7,500 nt of DNA from an uncultured Collinsella sp. (GTDB taxonomy: Bacteria > Actinomycetota > Coriobacteriia > Coriobacteriales > Coriobacteriaceae): NCBI GenBank assembly GCA_900757285.1, contig CAAENI010000053.1, positions 1 to 7,500 on the forward strand. The letters are read 5' to 3'. The translations under genes and the position numbers were made by a program. The notes beneath the pieces were generated by a model, which was not told where the DNA came from, made no database searches, and saw only the letters and a program-made list of their open reading frames with translations. This document shows, one piece after another, positions 6,243 through 7,500 of this stretch. The first letter of the stretch is position 1, and the number at the start of each line of letters is the position of its first letter.

Positions 6243-7286
6243 ATGGAAAAGCTCGATGTGGTGAATGCGGCGCTTGCCGCCCTGCGTGCTGGCGAGACGT
6301 GCGAGCTCGTGGTCGTGGCCGGCGCGGCGGGGTCATCGCCGCGCGGCGTGGGCGCCTGGATGGCCGTCTTTGCCGATGGCAGCCAAGCGGGCACCATCGG
6401 CGGCGGCAAGATTGAGCTCTTTGCGCTGGACGAGGCGCGCGAGCTGCTGGGCGCAGGGCAATCGCGTCTGGTCCGCTACACCATGGGCGGCGAGAACTCC
6501 GATACCGGCATGATCTGCGGCGGAGCCATCTGCCTGTGCTATCTGCACCTGGATGTATCGCAGGCGCCGTTGTTCCAGTCGATTGCCGACGTCTTGGCGT
6601 ATCGACGCATCGGCGACTTCGTCATCGACTTTGAGCCGTTTATCGCGAGCGCGCTCGAGGGCGATGTGGCCAAGTACCATGGCGAGGAGTCGCGCCGCAC
6701 CATAATGGGCTGCCCCGAGCTTTCGCTGGTGGAGGAGGGAAGTAAGGTCACCTACACCAACGCGGCCTCCGAGATTCCCGCGGCGCACATCGAGACGCTC
6801 TGCCCCGAGGGCCTGACCTATATCTTTGGCTGCGGCCACGTGGGTGCTGCGACGGCGCGGGTGCTCACGGCGGCGGGCTTTGCCGTTGTGGCTTGCGACG
6901 ACCGCCCCGGCACACTGACCCCCGAATGGGTGCCCGGTGTCTACGACCGTCGTCTGGTCGACTACAAGAGCCTGAGCAAGCAGTGCCCCATCGGCTCGCG
7001 TGACCTAGTGGTCGTCGCCACGGCGGGTCACAAGTCCGATATCGACGTGGTGATTCAGGCCATGCACGCCAAGCCCGCCTATCTGGGCTGTCTGGGTTCG
7101 CGCCGCAAGACGGCCTTTGTGCGCGCCCGCCTGGAGCAGGAGGGCTTTACGCAGGACCAGATCGACGAGCTGCACCTGCCGATCGGCGTTGCCATCGAGG
7201 CCGAGGACCCCGAGGAGATCGCCATCTCCATCGCTGCCGAGATGATTCACCTGCGCCGCACCAAGCTCGTCCCCCGCAAGCGCTAA
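6243..7286 (+). CDS. xdhC: XdhC/CoxI-family molybdenum hydroxylase maturation protein
   Basis: XdhC-type chaperones bind the molybdenum cofactor, support its sulfuration (or, by inference here, selenation) and deliver it to xanthine-dehydrogenase-type enzymes in the cytoplasm. The 347-residue protein has both family domains. The N-terminal XdhC/CoxI domain shows AGSSPRGVGAWMAV (29-42), GTIGGGKIE (50-58) and the MICGGA motif. The C-terminal Rossmann domain begins at YIFGCGHVGAATARVL (G196-x-G198-H199-V-G201), with CDDRPG, VVVATAGHKSD, YLGCLGSRRK and LHLPIGVAIEAEDPEEIAISIAAE. The start follows yqeB by 9 bp with a GAAGG/GGCGG purine-rich ribosome binding region. Its pairing with yqeB and the nearby mocA and yqeC point to a selenium-dependent hydroxylase as the client. 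A repeat at 7304 begins 17 bp after the stop. Confidence 0.92.
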   Translation: MEKLDVVNAALAALRAGETCELVVVAGAAGSSPRGVGAWMAVFADGSQAGTIGGGKIELFALDEARELLGAGQSRLVRYTMGGENSDTGMICGGAICLCYLHLDVSQAPLFQSIADVLAYRRIGDFVIDFEPFIASALEGDVAKYHGEESRRTIMGCPELSLVEEGSKVTYTNAASEIPAAHIETLCPEGLTYIFGCGHVGAATARVLTAAGFAVVACDDRPGTLTPEWVPGVYDRRLVDYKSLSKQCPIGSRDLVVVATAGHKSDIDVVIQAMHAKPAYLGCLGSRRKTAFVRARLEQEGFTQDQIDELHLPIGVAIEAEDPEEIAISIAAEMIHLRRTKLVPRKR

Positions 7287-7303
7287 TCGCATCCCCATAT
7301 ATG

Positions 7304-7370
7304 AGTTGCGGTGAAATACGGACTATTAAAGCCTGTTAAGCCGTCAAACGGTCCCTATTTCACCGCAACT
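7304..7370. repeat. 67-bp element with 20-bp near-perfect inverted repeats
   Basis: The left arm (7304-7323, beginning AGTTGCGGTGAAATA) and the reverse complement of the right arm (7351-7370) agree at 19 of 20 positions; the one mismatch is C7319 against C7355. The 27-bp centre (7324-7350) is AT-richer. No long T-tract directly follows either arm (TTTT occurs at 7374-7377), so it is not a classical intrinsic terminator, although it could fold as one in the xdhC transcript. The form is like a REP/MITE-type intergenic repeat. No target duplication is evident. Confidence 0.75.
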
Positions 7371-7409
7371 GCCATTTTCCTCCGTCCCCTAGGGATCAAT
7401 ATGTGCGGG

Positions 7410-7425
7410 GGAGTTGTGGAGTTGT
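7410..7425 (+). repeat. Two tandem copies of GGAGTTGT
   Basis: The octamer GGAGTTGT occurs head to tail at 7410-7417 and 7418-7425, upstream of the candidate promoter at 7446-7474. It could be a regulator site or chance. Confidence 0.35.
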
Positions 7426-7445
7426 GCAGGCAGACGAGGTTTTTC

Positions 7446-7474
7446 TGGAAATACGCTCCCGATGCGCGTATAGT
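7446..7474 (+). promoter_or_regulatory. Candidate promoter for a gene beyond the right edge
   Basis: TGGAAA (7446-7451, 4 of 6 to the -35 consensus) and TATAGT (7469-7474, 5 of 6 to the -10 consensus) are separated by 17 bp. The 214 bp after xdhC hold no gene, so a new transcription unit probably starts here and reads rightward out of the window. Confidence 0.5.
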
Positions 7475-7500
7475 ACCGATTGTTTTGTCGGCTCCTGCTG

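Noticed and set aside
7387..7394. CCCTAGGG palindrome
   Set aside because: An 8-bp palindrome is expected by chance and has no supporting context.

Overview
The window looks like a chromosomal segment of a GC-rich anaerobic gut bacterium. Codon style, the gene set and the short intergenic repeats suggest a coriobacterial actinobacterium such as Collinsella; this taxonomic call is an inference from general familiarity, not a database match. It holds seven genes. Six are complete, and one (ygeY) is cut by the left edge of the window.

Layout. Bases 1-1032 (+) encode the C-terminal three quarters of a YgeY-type metallohydrolase. After a 201-bp gap comes ygeW, a knotted carbamoyltransferase (1234-2436, +), closed by a very strong intrinsic terminator at 2460-2498. 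A second + strand unit follows: mocA, a molybdenum-cofactor cytidylyltransferase (2587-3201), and a hydantoinase/dihydropyrimidinase (3211-4578). yqeC (4599-5336) is on the - strand, convergent with the hydantoinase and divergent from yqeB. An AT-rich divergent promoter region lies at about 5337-5438. yqeB (5439-6233) and an XdhC-family gene (6243-7286) form a tight + strand pair. The last 214 bp contain a near-perfect 20-bp inverted repeat (7304-7370), a small tandem repeat and a candidate promoter for a gene beyond the window.

How the genes fit together. mocA, yqeC, yqeB and xdhC are the recognised accessory set for selenium-dependent molybdenum hydroxylases, the enzymes that carry labile, non-selenocysteine selenium. 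ygeY, ygeW and hydA are the companion hydrolase, carbamoyltransferase and cyclic-amide hydrolase found with these hydroxylases in anaerobic purine/urate catabolic clusters, as in E. coli ygeWXYZ-yqeABC-ygfJK-ssnA-xdhD. The likely overall role is maturation of a selenium-containing xanthine/purine hydroxylase together with downstream breakdown of purine ring products. The hydroxylase subunits, ygeX, ygfK, ssnA and selD are not in this window.

Codon use differs between the units. ygeY and ygeW favour C-ending optimal codons, consistent with abundant catabolic enzymes, while mocA, hydA and the maturation genes do not. No tRNA, rRNA, CRISPR array, insertion sequence or phage gene was seen.
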